From positions 15,036,827-15,100,826 of the forward strand of contig JAIVEN010000004.1 of NCBI GenBank assembly GCA_026686845.1: DNA of 64,000 nt, read 5' to 3'. Of this stretch, positions 52,726-62,956 are shown piece by piece. Position 1 is the first letter of the stretch. The number at the start of each line of letters is the position of its first letter. The stretch comes from Adenanthera pavonina. Lineage: Eukaryota; Streptophyta; Magnoliopsida; Fabales; Fabaceae. A model generated the notes under the pieces. It had not been told where the DNA came from and ran no database searches. It saw nothing but the letters and a program-made list of their open reading frames with translations. The translations under genes and the position numbers were made by a program.

Positions 52726-54664
52726 GGGGAGGCACAGAACAGAGGGAACTGCAGGAGATAGAGAGCCACGAGGGAGAAAAGCTAAGGGAGACATGCACAA
52801 GAGGAAGATCGGAGGGAGTCTAAATACGCAAGGAACAGCAGGGCACAGAGAGAAGAGAAAGCTGCACAGAGGAGCAAGAGTGAAGGCCAAAGAAGCTGAA
52901 GACGCGACCAGAGAAGAGTAGAGACACTAAGAAAAGAATAGAGAAAAGGCACCAAAGAAAGTGGAGGGAGTCACGAGCGAGGGAAGAAGTCAAAGATCAA
53001 AGCCAAGACTTGACAAAATATGGTAACGCCCATTACTCTGTACCTATCATAGCAGGGCAGAGGGAGGTGAAGGCGGCGAGTGGTTGCAAGCAGCTAGAAC
53101 AGAGGAGCAAAGTGTCTGGTGCATAGAAGCAAGATGTGAAAGGGGGCAACCACGCACTCGAGATTTCGTCTCCTTCACTCGCAAAGCTGCTATAAAAGGG
53201 GGCCGAAGAAATTTGAAGGGAGGGAGCAATCGCAGAAAATCCTAGGAGATTTGAGACTGAAAACCCTTGAGACCAAAGTTCCAGAGGCCGAGGGAATAGA
53301 AGCTCAAGGATCAAAAAGGGGGCAAGGGATCCGAGGTGCAAATCAAGGATAGTGTCATTTGGGTCAGTAATAATTTGATCATTCAGCATGGCTAACTATC
53401 ACTTTGTTTATTCCTCTTTCTTCTATTTCTATTAAGGACGAGTTCAATTCGGTTTCTATATTAGCCGTCCTTGTTTATTGAATCTTCATTTCTCGTTTAT
53501 TGCTGTGGGTGATTTGTCTTTAATTGCAGCACTTGAGATGAATTAAACATGTTGGTTTGATTCGTCTACTGGGATAGCCTCATAGTTATTCAACATGTAT
53601 AGTTATGTTTCTATGCTAGTTCAACCTGGTAACGAGTCATCGGCTTTATGTATGGTAGGGATGCCAATCTTGGATATTGGCATAGGTTGTTCATAATGTT
53701 CTAGGATATTGGTATCCATGCATTGAACATTTGGTTTGAAAAAGGAAATTTGCCTATGACTTTATTACGAATTTAACTAGTTTAAAAGGCTTTGGTGTTC
53801 TAGAAAATAATAACATAAACGTTTGAGTGTCAATAGTTATTGATTCAGTGTTGGAATATATACTTGAGTAACTTGGCCTTGTTTGAATCCTATGAATACT
53901 CTGTTGTCGTGAAAGGCTGAATTAGGTTATAGTGGGCTTGAAATTCCTTAAACCTCCATCATACTTTTCGCGTTGCTATGGTTCCCCCTTACCCTTTGTC
54001 TGGATTTGCTGCAAAAATATAATGCCGATTGATTCCACCTACACATCTTGAGGCAATGTTGCAAGCTTTATTCCCTATTTAGTTCCGTATCATGTCAGCC
54101 TCTAAGCATATTAGAGAAGTTCACTAAGAATCTCTTGGTCACAAAATAGAGCTTGAATTATATTGCATGCTTGTCTTATGACTCATGTATTTCCAATGGT
54201 AGCTTCGAGTTTAGAAAGGTTTTGTTATTGACTGCCACAAATTTGCCAGTATGATTGTCGTTGGATGGTTAGGTTCAAGCTGATTATTCCCGGTTTAAGG
54301 GAAATATTTCTATTTGTCAAATGTGGGTCTCAAATGAAATAAAGTAAGAAGGAGTACAGTTTGGGCTTTTCCTTTCGGGCCCATTTATTTCTTAATAGTC
54401 ACAGAGTCTTGGCTTTTTCGGGGCTAATTAAATTAGTCATATGAGCTTATAAATGGTTCCGGAAATCAGTAAGTTTAATTTCCTTTTTATATTTGTCGCA
54501 AAGGCTTGTGAGCTCTTGCAGACCGTTAAAGTAATTATATTGTGGGCATATGGGGCAGCATGAGTATATTAATAAGATTTGCCTATAATGAGGGGTTCCA
54601 ATAGCCTTTCATTCAAAGTTTATTTTCTCATAAAAATAAATAAAGTAAAATAAACACAATTGGC
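52726..54664. other. Unclassified non-coding segment with a TATA-like site
   Basis: No gene recognised. The first ~600 bp are purine-rich and less AT-rich than the surroundings. CTATAAAAGGGGGCC at 53190-53204 (+) is a strong TATA-like site, followed by a GAAGG-rich transcribed-leader-like stretch. From 53400 on it is AT-rich with no repeat of the families here. It may be an LTR of an unrelated retroelement, but I found no terminal repeats or duplication. Confidence 0.35.
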
Positions 54665-55778
54665 TTAATAATTATGCCCTTCAAATACAAAGGAGTAGAA
54701 ATTTCTATAGCTGTCATGAGTCAAGAGTTTGTCGAATTGCCATGGACGACCAAGAAGTAGATGTCCTGCATACATAGGTGCTACATCGCATAACACCTTG
54801 TCATGGTATTTGCCAATAGTAAATGATACTTGAACTTGCTTGGTGACTTTCATCTCACCACAATCAGTTAGCCATTGCAAATTTTAAGGCTTTGGATGTT
54901 TTATAATAGTAGGCAAGTTCAGTTTCTCCACAAGTAAAGTACTAGCAACATTGGTGCAACTACCACCATCAATAACCAAGCTACATACCTTGTCTTGAAT
55001 GAAGCATCTAGCATGGAAAATCTCTTCTCTTTGCTCATCATCATGTGTTTCTCATCTTTTGGTTGAGCATTCAGAATTCTTTGAGTAACAAGTGCATTAC
55101 CATGTACAAGATCAATATATTCATTATCTGAACAAGATTCTAAAGGAGGCATATCATCTAAAGCATGAGGGTCATTATCAGAATCTTCACAAGAATCTTC
55201 ACTATCAACTCGCCCATTATTAAGGATAATCATGTTTCTTTTGTTTGGACATTGAGCAGAAATATGTCCAAAGCCTTGACATTTAAAGCAACACAAGGTA
55301 CTAGATTTAGAAGAGGATTTTGATTCAGAAGTACCTTTAAATGCAGAAGCCTTTATCTTCACGTCTTGTTTATTATTTTGGGCTGATTTGGAGTTTTGAT
55401 CTTCTTCTCTTGTTCTTGACTCTTTTCGCTTGAAGAGAGGATTAGTTCTCCAAGGAACAGAGTTAGTTTTCCTACTTTTCAATTGCTTCTCCAAGTGGAC
55501 AGCTTTATGAAGCAAATCTTCCATATCCAAGTATTGTTCTAGCTCAATTCTTTCGCAGATTTCAGTTCTTAATCCACCAATGAAGCGGGCCATTGTCTGC
55601 TCTTCATCTTCATTAACATCAGCTTGGATCATAGCCATCTCGATCTCTTTATGATACTCTTCAATGCTCATAGATCCCTGTTCAAGTTTTTGCATTCTTG
55701 TATGCAAATCACGATGGTAATAGGAAGGGATATACCTCTTACGCATGATGGTTCTCATGTCACGCCATGTGTCGATGG
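54665..55778 (-). pseudogene. LTR-E element: gag C-terminus, zinc knuckle and protease part
   Basis: Gag resumes after the solo LTR-D as PIDTWRDMRTIMRKRYIPSY, IEEYHKEIEMAMIQADVNED, then a Lys/Ser-rich linker and the zinc knuckle CFKCQGFGHISAQC (about 55255-55296). Protease: DASFKTRY, then a shift; VTKQVQVSFTIGKYHDKVLC and GHLLLGRPWQFDK in the last part. It ends at 54665, where unclassified DNA starts; RT and integrase are missing. More distant from Auto-2 than Auto-1 is. Confidence 0.85.
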
Positions 55779-55783
55779 GTTCT

Positions 55784-56775
55784 TGATAGAAAACCCGTGT
55801 AGAACTTGTCTCACAAACCTTCAATCGAATGGGAAAAGTAAGAATCGTGCTAGGATCAAAGAGAAGCAAATAAAATACCAAGAACACGTTAAACAAACAG
55901 AAAAGATAAACAGAAGAATGCACGAATAGGAAGAATAGAAGATATTGGTCAAAAAGTAAGACCTCAAGAAAACTTATTTCTTGAAACCTTAGCTATAAAT
56001 ACCACAAAGAGAAGACCACTCTCTTTGATATATGCCTTAGAGTCTCTCAAGCTCACCAAGAGAACAAGAAAACTCACAAAGTTTTTGTCAAAAACGCACT
56101 ATTCATTCATCTCCCATTTGCCAATACAAAAGTGACGTTTTTAAAGGAAAAGAAAGCAAAAACCCTAGCCCTAATTTCCTAAAAATAGTTTGGATCCTAA
56201 ATCTCTTAGAATGGCACCACCTTACACAAAAATAAGATTAGATACATGCCGAATAAGTGGTGTCCAAAAATAGGAAACAAAATCAAGTCTGAAGAGATCC
56301 TCACAAATAAATTCAAAATAGGAAACTAATTATCAGAACCTTATTTCTGAATTAAGTAATAAAAAAAATGAAAATTACTAATTTATTTAATTAAAGAACA
56401 CTACTTAAATGGTCACAAGCTTGGCACATGCTCCTTTAAGTAAGTTCTTCTATATGGGCCTTATTTGTTGGGCTTGGATCAGTTTCTAGCATACTAGCCA
56501 TGAAGAACATGCCTCTTGAAGCCTTTTGGGCTGAAAATTGAGCTAAGTGAATGAGCTCTTGTTCAATTACTCCTTGAATCAATCCATTGAGAGCTTGTTT
56601 CATTGCCTTAGTCCTTGCTCTTGTCATAGGCCCACCAATTCCTTGCAAGGGATCTTTCTTGTTCCATACTTAGGTTCCTTGTCCAACCACTTTTTCATGA
56701 ATTCCAAGTCCTCCAAGCTCTTGAATATTTCATCCAAACTCCTCCTCTTGATTAAGCCTAGCTCATATTCCAGCA
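55784..56775 (-). repeat. Solo LTR-D
   Basis: 992 bp, minus strand, TGCTGGAATATGAGC to GGGTTTTCTATCA, with a perfect duplication GTTCT on the plus strand (55779-55783 and 56776-56780). It lies in gag between NGEE and PIDTW, and the gag frame joins across it. Its U3 encodes GIGGPMTRARTKAMKQALNG. Confidence 0.94.
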
Positions 56776-56780
56776 GTTCT

Positions 56781-57194
56781 TCACCATTCCTTCTTCTAGT
56801 ACGCTGTAATTTATCCCACCAAACACTAGCATAGCCAGTAAACTCAACAGCTGTAAGTTTCACTTTTCTTCTGAGTAGTTATGCCATTCAAAAACAAGCT
56901 CTACCTTCCTCTCCCATTCAAGGTATAAGTTAGGATCCATTTTACCTTGGAATGAGGGAATTTTAAGCTTGATGCCTCCTAAATCATTGTCTTTTTGGAG
57001 GAAGATTTACTTTTTGAGTTGGACCCCATTTCAGAATCATGCTCTTCTTCATCATTGGTTCTACTTCTGGACTTTCTCGAATGCATCTCAGATTTCATGT
57101 TAGCCATGTCATTTCTGATGTTTTTGAGTTCATCACGGAATGCTTTGATCAAGAATTTTATATCAACTTCACCTTCACTTTCACTGCCTGTCAT
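56781..57194 (-). pseudogene. LTR-E element: gag N-terminal half
   Basis: Start codon at 57194: MTGSESEGEVDIKFLIKAFR, a coiled-coil-like stretch (LKNIRNDMANMKSEMHSRKS), then an acidic/Ser/Lys linker. A frameshift near 56985 precedes LKIPSFQGKMDPNLYLEWER. A second one near 56870 precedes VKLTAVEFTGYASVWWDKLQ. It stops at the duplication next to the solo LTR-D. Confidence 0.8.
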
Positions 57195-58019
57195 TGATGC
57201 AAGAACCTGTAGAAAGAATTAAAACAAAGAAAAATTCAAATCTAGGAAACTCACTCCCTCCTCTCACGTGTTTCACTCAATTCTTGTGTAACAATTCACT
57301 CATGTTTGCACTCTTCATTGGCTTTTTCTAACAATGATCTCACAAATCTCTCTTGCCTTTTACCACTCTCATAAGGTGCTTATGGTGCTCTTAATGGAAT
57401 CAGATGACCTGTCAAGAGAATCAAGTTAGTTTGAGTGGCAATCGAATGTTCAAGATAGCAAGGGACCTTTAAGAATTCAAAGGAGAGAAAGACTCAAGAA
57501 CTCTAGACACAAATAATAGTGCAGGATCAAAACTTTTCTTACTAAGATATGAGAATTAGCACACCAGACACAAGATAAATCAATTTAAAGGGTGAGCCAA
57601 ATTTCAAGATTGATTCTTGCTGCTCAAGATCAAATCTTTTTCTCTCTTTTTTTTTTTTAGCCTTTCTTTTCTCTCTTTTTTTGTTGGCCTTTCTTTTCTT
57701 TTCTTTTTCTCTAGGCCTTTTTTTTTTCTTTATGATCAAGAACCAAAGAAACAAATTATGGACAGATTTGGAGATTTGAGAAGAATGAAACAGATGTTGG
57801 TGACTGGGAGATGATGTCTTGGATCCGATCAAGTATAACTTTTCATACGAATCTCGGATTGGGACGCCGTTAAAAATGAGGTGAAAGCACAGATTCTGCG
57901 CTTCAAGATAGACATAAAATTTGTCTGAAAACTCAAAGGATATAGGACGTTTTGATATATCCAAACTTTTAGATGTTCAATAAATAGACAAGAGGATGAA
58001 ACACCTGAACTCAACCTTT
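57195..58019 (-). other. Leader of the LTR-E element
   Basis: Non-coding. The block TTGAGTGAAACACGTGAGAG is at about 57261-57280, as in the N-type leaders. A-rich in sense at 57640-57735. No gene seen. Confidence 0.7.
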
Positions 58020-58033
58020 GCTTTGATTACCAA
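58020..58033 (-). promoter_or_regulatory. Degenerate primer-binding site of the LTR-E element
   Basis: TTGGTAATCAAAGC on the minus strand, two bases after the LTR end. It resembles TTGGTATCAGAGC with changes. Confidence 0.6.
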
Positions 58034-58035
58034 CC

Positions 58036-58566
58036 TAATAGAAGTAGGGTGAACCTCCCAAGAACAAGTCTTAGGCAACTCAAGAACCCAACCAAAAACA
58101 ACGGAAGCAACCCAATGCAATTGAGAGACCGAATGGAACCTCTAGAGAGAACTCTAGCAACCCCAAACACAAGCCGCCACAAGAGTTGGTCAATTCTCTT
58201 GATAAGTTGAATCCGTATTCTAGGAAGAACACGAAGAACCCTAACAATCTCACACGAAATTGAAGAGAGAAATCACTCAAAATATTATTCAAATCTGATT
58301 TGCAAAGTGGCACCATATGGTCTTTAAAAAATAATAGAAGTCCTAATCCTAATCCTAATAGGATAAGTGATTCCTTTTAGATACGGCTTATCCTTTTGTT
58401 TTTTTTTAATTTTAAATTCAAATTTGAATTAAATCTTAAGTTGGCTTCATAAATACATGTGAGAACCAATCAAAACTGATCAAATCTAATCTGGAAAAGA
58501 TAAATAAAAATAAAACGAAAATTAAAAAGAAATAAATCTAATCCTAAAGTCACATGACTCATTAAT
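58036..58566 (-). repeat. LTR-E, 5' LTR, truncated
   Basis: Plus strand TAATAGAAGTAGGGTGAACC matches the solo LTR-E at 24888 for about 530 bp, to CATGACTCATTAATT. The U3 is missing. About 15 bp of filler precede an LTR-A fragment. Confidence 0.85.
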
Positions 58567-58581
58567 TGATCAAATCTAATC

Positions 58582-58849
58582 ATGGGCTTTCTCCAAGTTG
58601 GGTTCTTTGACTATAATTTGGGTCCACATTTTCAGCTTGCCTATTTCTTTGTTTTGGGCCTCAAAATCATTGAAATGCAATGGTTCCATGTTAATAATGT
58701 TTTGGATGACCCCATTCATGGTTTTTGTTCTAGCTCTAGTCATTGGTCCTCCAATGCCTTGAAGTGGGCCTTGAATTTGTCCATGGTCCATTGTTGCTCT
58801 TAGCTTGCCCTCATAATCAAATGCTTCATGCCTCGATCGTACTCTATCA
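58582..58849 (-). repeat. LTR-A (long variant), 5' fragment
   Basis: 268 bp, minus strand, TGATAGAGTACGATCG to TTGGAGAAAGCCC. It holds the tail-coding part (GGPMTRARTKTMNGVIQNII). 58850-58961 after it is short unassigned DNA with an AACAAATCTGGACAG stretch. Confidence 0.8.
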
Positions 58850-58961
58850 AGAGACACAAAGTGAGAAGAATCATAGCACAAAAAACACAAAAGAAGCACA
58901 AGAACAAATCTGGACAGAAGAAAGAAGAGACGAAACAACAAGATTGCTCATGAACATATAA

Positions 58962-59283
58962 CTGTGCCATGCATTCTACTATTAGTTTTTCTCCTTTTGA
59001 GATTGTTTATGGCTTTAACCCATTGACTCATTTGGATTTTCTTCCTTTTCCTTCTAATGAGTTTTCTTCTAATCTTGATGGTGAAAAGAAAGCTAAGTTT
59101 GTGTAGGAACTTCATGCCAAGGTTAGAGAGCAAATACTGAGAGGAAGAATGAGCAATATGCTCCAAAAGCTAATAAAGGCCAAAGAAGGGTTGTGTTCGA
59201 GCCTAGAGATTGGGTGTGGGTGCATTTGTGGAAAGAGAGATTTCCCGACCAAAGAAAATCCAAGCTTCACCCAAAAGCGGATG
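58962..59283 (+). pseudogene. Integrase C-terminal fragment
   Basis: Reads, with shifts, HSTISFSPFEIVYGFNPLTH, ANKGQRRVVFEPRDWVWVHL and KERFPDQRKSKLHPK. It aligns with the Auto-2 integrase but is more diverged. LTR-B cuts it at 59284. No other pol part of this copy is in the window. Confidence 0.8.
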
Positions 59284-60241
59284 TGATAGTTGAACCCTTA
59301 TGGAATTATTTCAAAGAACCCACTTGAAACGAATGACACTAGAATCATTGCAATAACAAGGAACAAGAAAATTGGAAAATTGAAAACAACAAGAAGAAAA
59401 CACACAAAGAAGAGAATAATCAAGAAAGCACAGAAGATAAATTACAACCCAAGAGAACCGATCTCTTGAACCCTAGTTCTGATGACGCCATAAGGAAGGA
59501 CAAATTCCTTAATAAGTCGTAGTTTGCTCTAGCAATCAAAGAATGTAAGAGTAACAAATTCTGAAATTCTATTCATCAAATCTCAAAGACACACATAAAA
59601 GTTAGCCTTAAATAGGCAAGGTAAAATTCTGAAATTCTATTCGTCAAATCTCAAAGACGCATATAAAAGTTAGCCTTAAATAGGCAAGGTAAAATCTAAC
59701 TTAATAAGCCTAGAAACCTTAGTTAATTTGGGTTCAAGTTCTCCAAATAGGATTAGGAGACTTTTGGCTTAAATAACACTCCTATTGGACCTAGAAAACT
59801 AATAAAATAAAACCCTAAAATAAAATAACGAAAATTCATAAAAAATAATAAAATAATACCTAAACCCTTATAAACATGCCAACACATTAATGAAATCACA
59901 TGTTTGGCACGTGACATGTTTATTTATAAGGTGAGCTATCAAAAAGACTATTATTTGACCAATTGGGCTTTATTACTCAACATAGTTCAACCAATAATTA
60001 ATAAAAAAGAAATTAAAATAAATCAAGCCCACTAATGCCTAAGTCACATGCTCTTTTAGTGAAGCACATAATCTTTTAAATAATATCCTCTAATGAGCTC
60101 ATCTTGGACTTAGATCTGAAACTTGTATTTCGGAGTTGATGATCTCACTTAAGCTTAGACTTTATATTCAGTACCTTGATCAAGTCTTCCAAGTTTTCCA
60201 TGCTCTTTTCAAAATTTGCAAGTCATGCCCTTACTCTATCA
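59284..60241 (-). repeat. LTR-B with an internal tandem duplication, 3' LTR of the last element
   Basis: 958 bp, minus strand, TGATAGAGTAAGGGC to about GGGTTCAACTATCA, adjoining a polypurine tract (60242-60254). A 68-bp unit is repeated at 59561-59628 and 59629-59696 and contains the presumed core promoter (CCTATTTAAGGC in sense). Confidence 0.88.
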
Positions 60242-61168
60242 TTCCCTCCCTCCTCGAAAGGATTCATCCTCGAATCTATATAATCTACATGGAAAGAAAG
60301 AGAATGATTAAAAGTATCAAATAGATAATAAGGAGTATACTTACCTTTCAGAGTTAATTGATGCTTTGTGGCTTTGATTTTCACATAAACTTGGAAGAAA
60401 ATATTCTCCCATGGTTGCAAATTTATTTTAAATGTTCCTCTAAGCTTTTACAAGCAATCTCCAGGATAAAAAATCTTACTATGCAATCTATTTGTTTGAA
60501 TCACATACAACACATTTTCATGGATTGGAAAATAAGAGCTTACATCAACCTCACTCAAAACTTATAACAAATAGCTAAACACCAATTCGAAACTATAAAA
60601 TTTAAATGGAACCAAGGTGTTAGTGGATTCATGGGGCATTATGGGGGACAAAACTTGACACAAAGGGACTTAATTGAAATCAATGCATGAGAAAGATCAT
60701 ACGGGATGAAATCTGGGCAGATGTGATCATAATGCAATAAACTCAAAATCAGGACAGATTTAACATTAGATGATGATGCACAATGATAAGACAAAGATTG
60801 AGAAGTAATGACTAAAGGAGAACAATTAACATAAAACCAAATGAAGGGAATGAAACATAATAGACTTATGTGGATGAGATGGGACACAATGCCAACAATG
60901 GAGCATGCAAGCACAAGACTTATGAAACAACACACAAGCAGCTAAGAAAGGAACACATATCTCATGAGACTCACATAACACATAAAATATGAAACGAATT
61001 GGAGGGATACAAGAAACAATTTGAGGAGACAAAACATAATAAGGATGAAATGGAAAGACATAGATGGATGAACTAAAGAAAGAAGACACTAAATTATCAA
61101 ATGGACTTATTATCACATTGGACTCAAGAGGAACTAAGATTTCATAACACAAAGTAGGACAAAATAAA
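60242..61168 (-). pseudogene. N-type interior, 3' part (tail and Phe/Ser/Cys-rich region)
   Basis: Tail frame 60420-60223: VKIKATKHQLTLKGKYTPYY, then YIDSRMNPFEEGGND; the GT...AG stretch is at 60285-60344. Upstream, 60639-60935 has SSNVKSVLILSLLHYDHIC and 60826-61209 a long hydrophobic frame with many Cys and His. It is a third variant, distinct from N1 and N2 in the hydrophobic part. Confidence 0.55.
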
Positions 61169-61365
61169 TGATAGAAAACCCATGTAGAACTTGTCTCACG
61201 AACCTTCAATTAAATGGGAAATGTAAGGATCGTGCTAGGATCAAAGAGAAGCAAATAAGATACCAAGAACACGTTAAATAAACAGAAAAGATAAACAGAA
61301 GAATGCATAAATAGGAAGAACATAAGTTATTGGTCAAGAAGCAAGACCCCAATAAAACTGGCTGA
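61169..61365 (-). repeat. LTR-D 3'-terminal fragment
   Basis: 197 bp, minus strand, from about GGGGTCTTGCTTCTTGACC to GGGTTTTCTATCA. It links two interiors of different type, so the element is chimeric at this place. Confidence 0.75.
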
Positions 61366-61922
61366 ACACAAAGAATCACAAAGTTGGATGGAATAAGAAG
61401 AGAATGGGCGACTGGATAGAAAATGGAACACACAAGATTCATGAAAATGAGATGGAAGAAACCAATAAAGAACCAAAAAGACATATGACTTATGAGACAC
61501 ACAAGAGACATAAAACATGAAATGAGTAAAGACTACTTCACAAATGAATTGACAATGCAGAACACTTTGATGAAATGAAGTGATGTAGATGGATAAACTA
61601 GAGAAAGAAGACACTAAATGTTCAAACTTACTTTCTTTCACATAGGATTCAAGAGGAATTGAGGATTCATAACACAAGGATGGACTGAATAAATTATAAA
61701 AATCAGAGATAAAGTAAGAAGGTGGAGAAGATGAAAAGAAGGAACATATGGAAGATATGAAGGAAGCAGTTGAAAAGCAACTATCTTAAACTCTCTACTC
61801 AAACAACTCACAATTGCTTTTGCCTTATTATTCTCATTTTTTCTCAAACTCTCTTTTTCTTTTCTCTTTTCTCTCTTTTTCTTTCTCTTTTTTATTCTTC
61901 TCTCAAGTTTCTTTACACTCAT
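61366..61922 (-). pseudogene. N1 interior: Phe/Ser/Cys-rich region and end of basic block
   Basis: Two frames: 61638-61922 (KKLERRIKKRKKKREKRKEK, then KNENNKAKAIVSCLS and a hydrophobic run) and 61327-61677 (SYVKESKFEHLVSSFSSLSI, VVFTHFMFYVSCVSHKSYVF, FLPSHFHESCVFHFLSS). It is cut by the LTR-D fragment. Confidence 0.55.
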
Positions 61923-62956
61923 TTGTTTTCCTCTTTTTTTTCATTTTTCTGCACTCTTTCTTTTCTCACTTGTTTTTCACTCTTATTTTTACCACTCATA
62001 TTCTTATCACTTTTATTCTTCCTTTCAAGCTCACTTTTGATTCTCTTATGATTTTCATAGAATTGAATACAATACGTTTCATGGGCTTTATTTACTTCAA
62101 AGGAACAACTATCATCAAATAACCATAGATGCCCAAACACCATATCAACATGTTCAACTTCATCACACTCATGAGAACTAATTTCTAATGGCATAACAAT
62201 GTGAATATCACTAGAAACAAGTATACCACTATCAACAAAGTTCTCTATCACCTCACCAGTAACATCTAGAGCAGTTGTTTCCACTAATGGTGGTAAATGA
62301 TCATGATCAATCCCATCAAGAATATCATCAACATTTTCCTCCTTGGGATTCTCAAGAATATCATACTCTAATTCATAAGAAACATCATCAACACAAAGAT
62401 TTTGAGAATTAGAGGTACCTTTAAGAGTAGTTGATTCTCTTGATTCAACAACCATTGTAGATGTTGAGAAAGATATCTCCTCCATTGGATCTTTTTGCTC
62501 CAAACGAGAATCACTAGAACTTGGAACTGAAATTTGTACTTTAGAAGTTAGCTCCTTTCTATGAGTTGGAAGATACTCATAGAAGTAGTGGTGTGTTGCA
62601 TACTTTTGCTTCAAAATGAGCTTCATGCTATTCCAAGTATCACACTGTTTCTCTTCACGAAGGTGCTTTCTTTCGAATCGTTCCCACCAAACTTTGGCCT
62701 TTCCTTCTAAGTGAAGAGTAGCTAATTTCACTTTCTCAGACTCGGAGTACTGGCAATCTTCAAACCATTGTTCAATTCTTCCTTCCCAGTTCAAGTACAT
62801 GTCAGCATCATTCTCTCCGTAGAATTTTGGGATGTTCAATGTAACATCCTTTTTGCATGAAGTAACTTGCATGCCATCCAATTTGGCGTTCAACTAGTTG
62901 ATTTGGTCATCGAAAGCTCTCATTAAAGCTTTAAGATCAAGTTCATCACCAGCCAT
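61919..62956 (-). pseudogene. N1 gag with one nonsense codon, no zinc knuckle
   Basis: Start codon at 62956: MAGDELDLKALMRAFDDQIN, then TAG (about 62894-62896) and an open frame of 324 codons to 61919. Capsid-type domain: LNIPKFYGENDADMYLNWEG, KVKLATLHLEGKAKVWWERF, KYATHHYFYEYL. Acidic region with ILENPKEENVDDILDGIDHD, DEVEHVDMVFG, ENHKRIKSELERKNK; basic block to the end. Closest to gag of N-a over its whole length. Confidence 0.75.

Noticed and set aside
53033..53389. 118-codon minus-strand frame, possible host gene exon
   Set aside because: Low-complexity Pro/Ser/Leu content, no recognisable domain, no splice context that I could support.
59561..59696. CRISPR-like or satellite repeat
   Set aside because: Only two adjacent units without spacers; a simple tandem duplication in an LTR.
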